Source: a virus. Taken from it: a stretch of 23,413 nt of DNA. How positions within the stretch are numbered: the first letter of the stretch is position 1; every line of letters begins with the position of its first letter. Both the position numbers and the translations under genes were made by a program. The stretch spans positions 1 to 23,413 of IMG/VR virus record IMGVR_UViG_3300044949_001924; one strand, given 5' to 3'. Positions 22,480 to 23,413 of the stretch are shown here, piece by piece. The notes under the pieces are model-generated. The model was not told the DNA's origin, searched no databases, and worked only from the letters and a program-made list of their open reading frames with translations.

Positions 22480-22647
22480 ATGCGAAGTAAATTTAATCCA
22501 AAAGAAAAAGCTCTCGATCCAGTAACACGCTTATTGTCAAAAGCAACCGTAAATTCTGAGGACATAAATCTAGCGATCTCGGACTGGAAAAAAAAGCCTC
22601 CCGATCCTGATTTTAAAAACTTTCTTGAGCCAGAAATAGAAAATTGA
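22480..22647 (+). CDS. Hypothetical 55-residue protein
   Basis: ATG 22480 to TGA 22645-22647. The product (MRSKFNPKEKALDPVTRLLS, then ISDWKKKPPDPDFKNFLEPE) is charged and Pro-rich. No clear ribosome site. Located between portal and head genes, so possibly a small structural or scaffold accessory. Not recognised. Confidence 0.5.
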   Translation: MRSKFNPKEKALDPVTRLLSKATVNSEDINLAISDWKKKPPDPDFKNFLEPEIEN

Positions 22648-22684
22648 TGGCCGATTTTTCCAGTGTTAACTAGGAGGATAATCG

Positions 22685-22837
22685 ATGTTGCTACTCCTTA
22701 AAATATTATCTTCAATTGTTTTAACGGGCATAGGTGTCGGGTTTGTACTGGCTTGCCTTGCCGCCGCATGGTTTTTTGCACTTCTGTTTGCGAAAATGGC
22801 AGTCGATGTCTGGATTGAGTTTCCTACGTTTCTTTAG
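22685..22837 (+). CDS. Small membrane protein, 50 residues
   Basis: ATG 22685 with a perfect AGGAGG (22672-22677) 7 bases upstream. The product (MLLLLKILSSIVLTGIGVGF, then ACLAAAWFFALLF) is one long or two short membrane helices. The strong ribosome site supports expression. It could be a small phage membrane protein, including a holin-like one, though it is far from the endolysin. Function unknown. Confidence 0.6.
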   Translation: MLLLLKILSSIVLTGIGVGFVLACLAAAWFFALLFAKMAVDVWIEFPTFL

Positions 22838-22843
22838 CTTACG

Positions 22844-23413
22844 ATGACCGATTTTTCGTTTAATCCCCAAACCCGACGCTATCACGATAACCGGACTAAG
22901 AAGTTTATCTCGGCCGCTCGCGTTCGTGAACTTGTCGCTACAGCGATCAACGAAAGGATTAATCGGACTAATCGGCTTACACGGGATATGCTTTCCGAGC
23001 GAATCACCGTTCGAGAATGGGAATCTCGAATGAGCGAGGAAATCAAAATTTTAACGATCCAGCTATACCGAATCGGAAAGCCAGATATGACCCAATCCGA
23101 TTACGGCAGAATCGGGGCAATCCTTCGCTCACAGTACGCTAGACTCCGAAAGTTTAGCCGGGATATTATTCTTGGAACTCAAACAGAAAAACAAATCTTA
23201 AACCGCTCAAAACGTTACATTGCCAAAGCCCGTGAAGCTTTCGAGGAGGGGAATCGCCGGGGAAACGCTTTGGTCAACCGATGGGAGCGGCGAATTAGAA
23301 CAAAAACCGAATCCTGCCGCGAGTGCATCGTGTACGAAGCGGCGGGATGGCAACCAATTGGAACCCTCCCCCGTCCTACGGATCGCTGTTCTTGTCGGGA
23401 CAATTGTGGATGT
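22844..23413 (+). CDS. Minor head / head-morphogenesis-like protein, 3' end beyond window
   Basis: Open from ATG 22844 to the right edge (190 residues so far), 6 bases after the preceding stop. It is basic and helical (RVRELVATAINERINRTN, WESRMSEEIKILTIQLYRIG). The visible end has ESCRECIVYEAAGWQPIGTL followed by RCSCRDNCGC, a Cys cluster typical of the zinc-binding end of phage minor head (Mu gpF-like/SPP1 gp7-like) proteins as I know them. Its place after the portal gene supports this. Such proteins help assemble or seal the head. Confidence 0.65.
   Translation, partial: MTDFSFNPQTRRYHDNRTKKFISAARVRELVATAINERINRTNRLTRDMLSERITVREWESRMSEEIKILTIQLYRIGKPDMTQSDYGRIGAILRSQYARLRKFSRDIILGTQTEKQILNRSKRYIAKAREAFEEGNRRGNALVNRWERRIRTKTESCRECIVYEAAGWQPIGTLPRPTDRCSCRDNCGC

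Noticed and set aside
1-23413. CRISPR arrays, rRNA, complete tRNA genes and insertion sequences
   Set aside because: No regularly spaced repeats, no foldable cloverleaf, and no transposase or terminal inverted repeats were found by reading.

Overview
This window looks like part of a cyanobacterial temperate phage or prophage. The phage assignment rests on a portal protein, a minor head (head-morphogenesis) protein cut off by the window end, a tail hub protein, a tail fibre and a GH19-type endolysin. It also carries a RecT-like annealing protein, a ParB-like protein, a DUF3987-type primase/helicase, an SF2 helicase and a PAPS-reductase-like protein. The cyanobacterial assignment is an inference from general protein character and from three exact copies of the HIP1 octamer GCGATCGC (8290, 17341, 21123). 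No 16S or other host marker is present.

Layout: (1) 1-789 is a divergent control region. A leftward gene runs off the left edge. Between it and the rightward genes lie two identical-geometry dyads, a 12-bp inverted repeat and divergent promoters. (2) 790-5410 is an early block: RecT-like protein, DHH-like protein, HTH/excisionase-like protein, a gene split by an in-frame TGA, a small gene between direct repeats, a ParB-like protein and a small winged-helix-like protein. (3) 5411-5802 holds an antisense integrase remnant and a short leader ORF. (4) 5803-13660 is the replication block: primase/helicase, a run of small genes with a promoter at 8843, one decayed gene, a structured noncoding stretch, a PAPS-reductase-like protein and an SF2 helicase carrying both an intein and a J-domain insertion. 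(5) 13632-20053 holds tail fibre, tail hub, a membrane coiled-coil protein and endolysin. (6) 20054-23413 has small genes under a third copy of the promoter, a terminator, then portal, small ORFs and the minor head protein.

How it fits together: RecT-like, primase and helicase proteins would serve replication and recombination. The tail, lysis and head genes follow on the same strand with tight spacing or overlaps, so long polycistronic messages are likely. Three near-identical promoters (729, 8843, 20073) and a partial leftward copy (340-369) look like a coordinated promoter family. No terminase, capsid, full integrase or recognisable repressor is visible. Four loci look broken or remnant: a premature TGA at 3339, an integrase fragment at 5358-5633, a frameshifted gene at 9329-9501 and an EAL-like fragment at 22331-22476. 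Either the element is decaying, or some of these are sequencing errors or recoding events.
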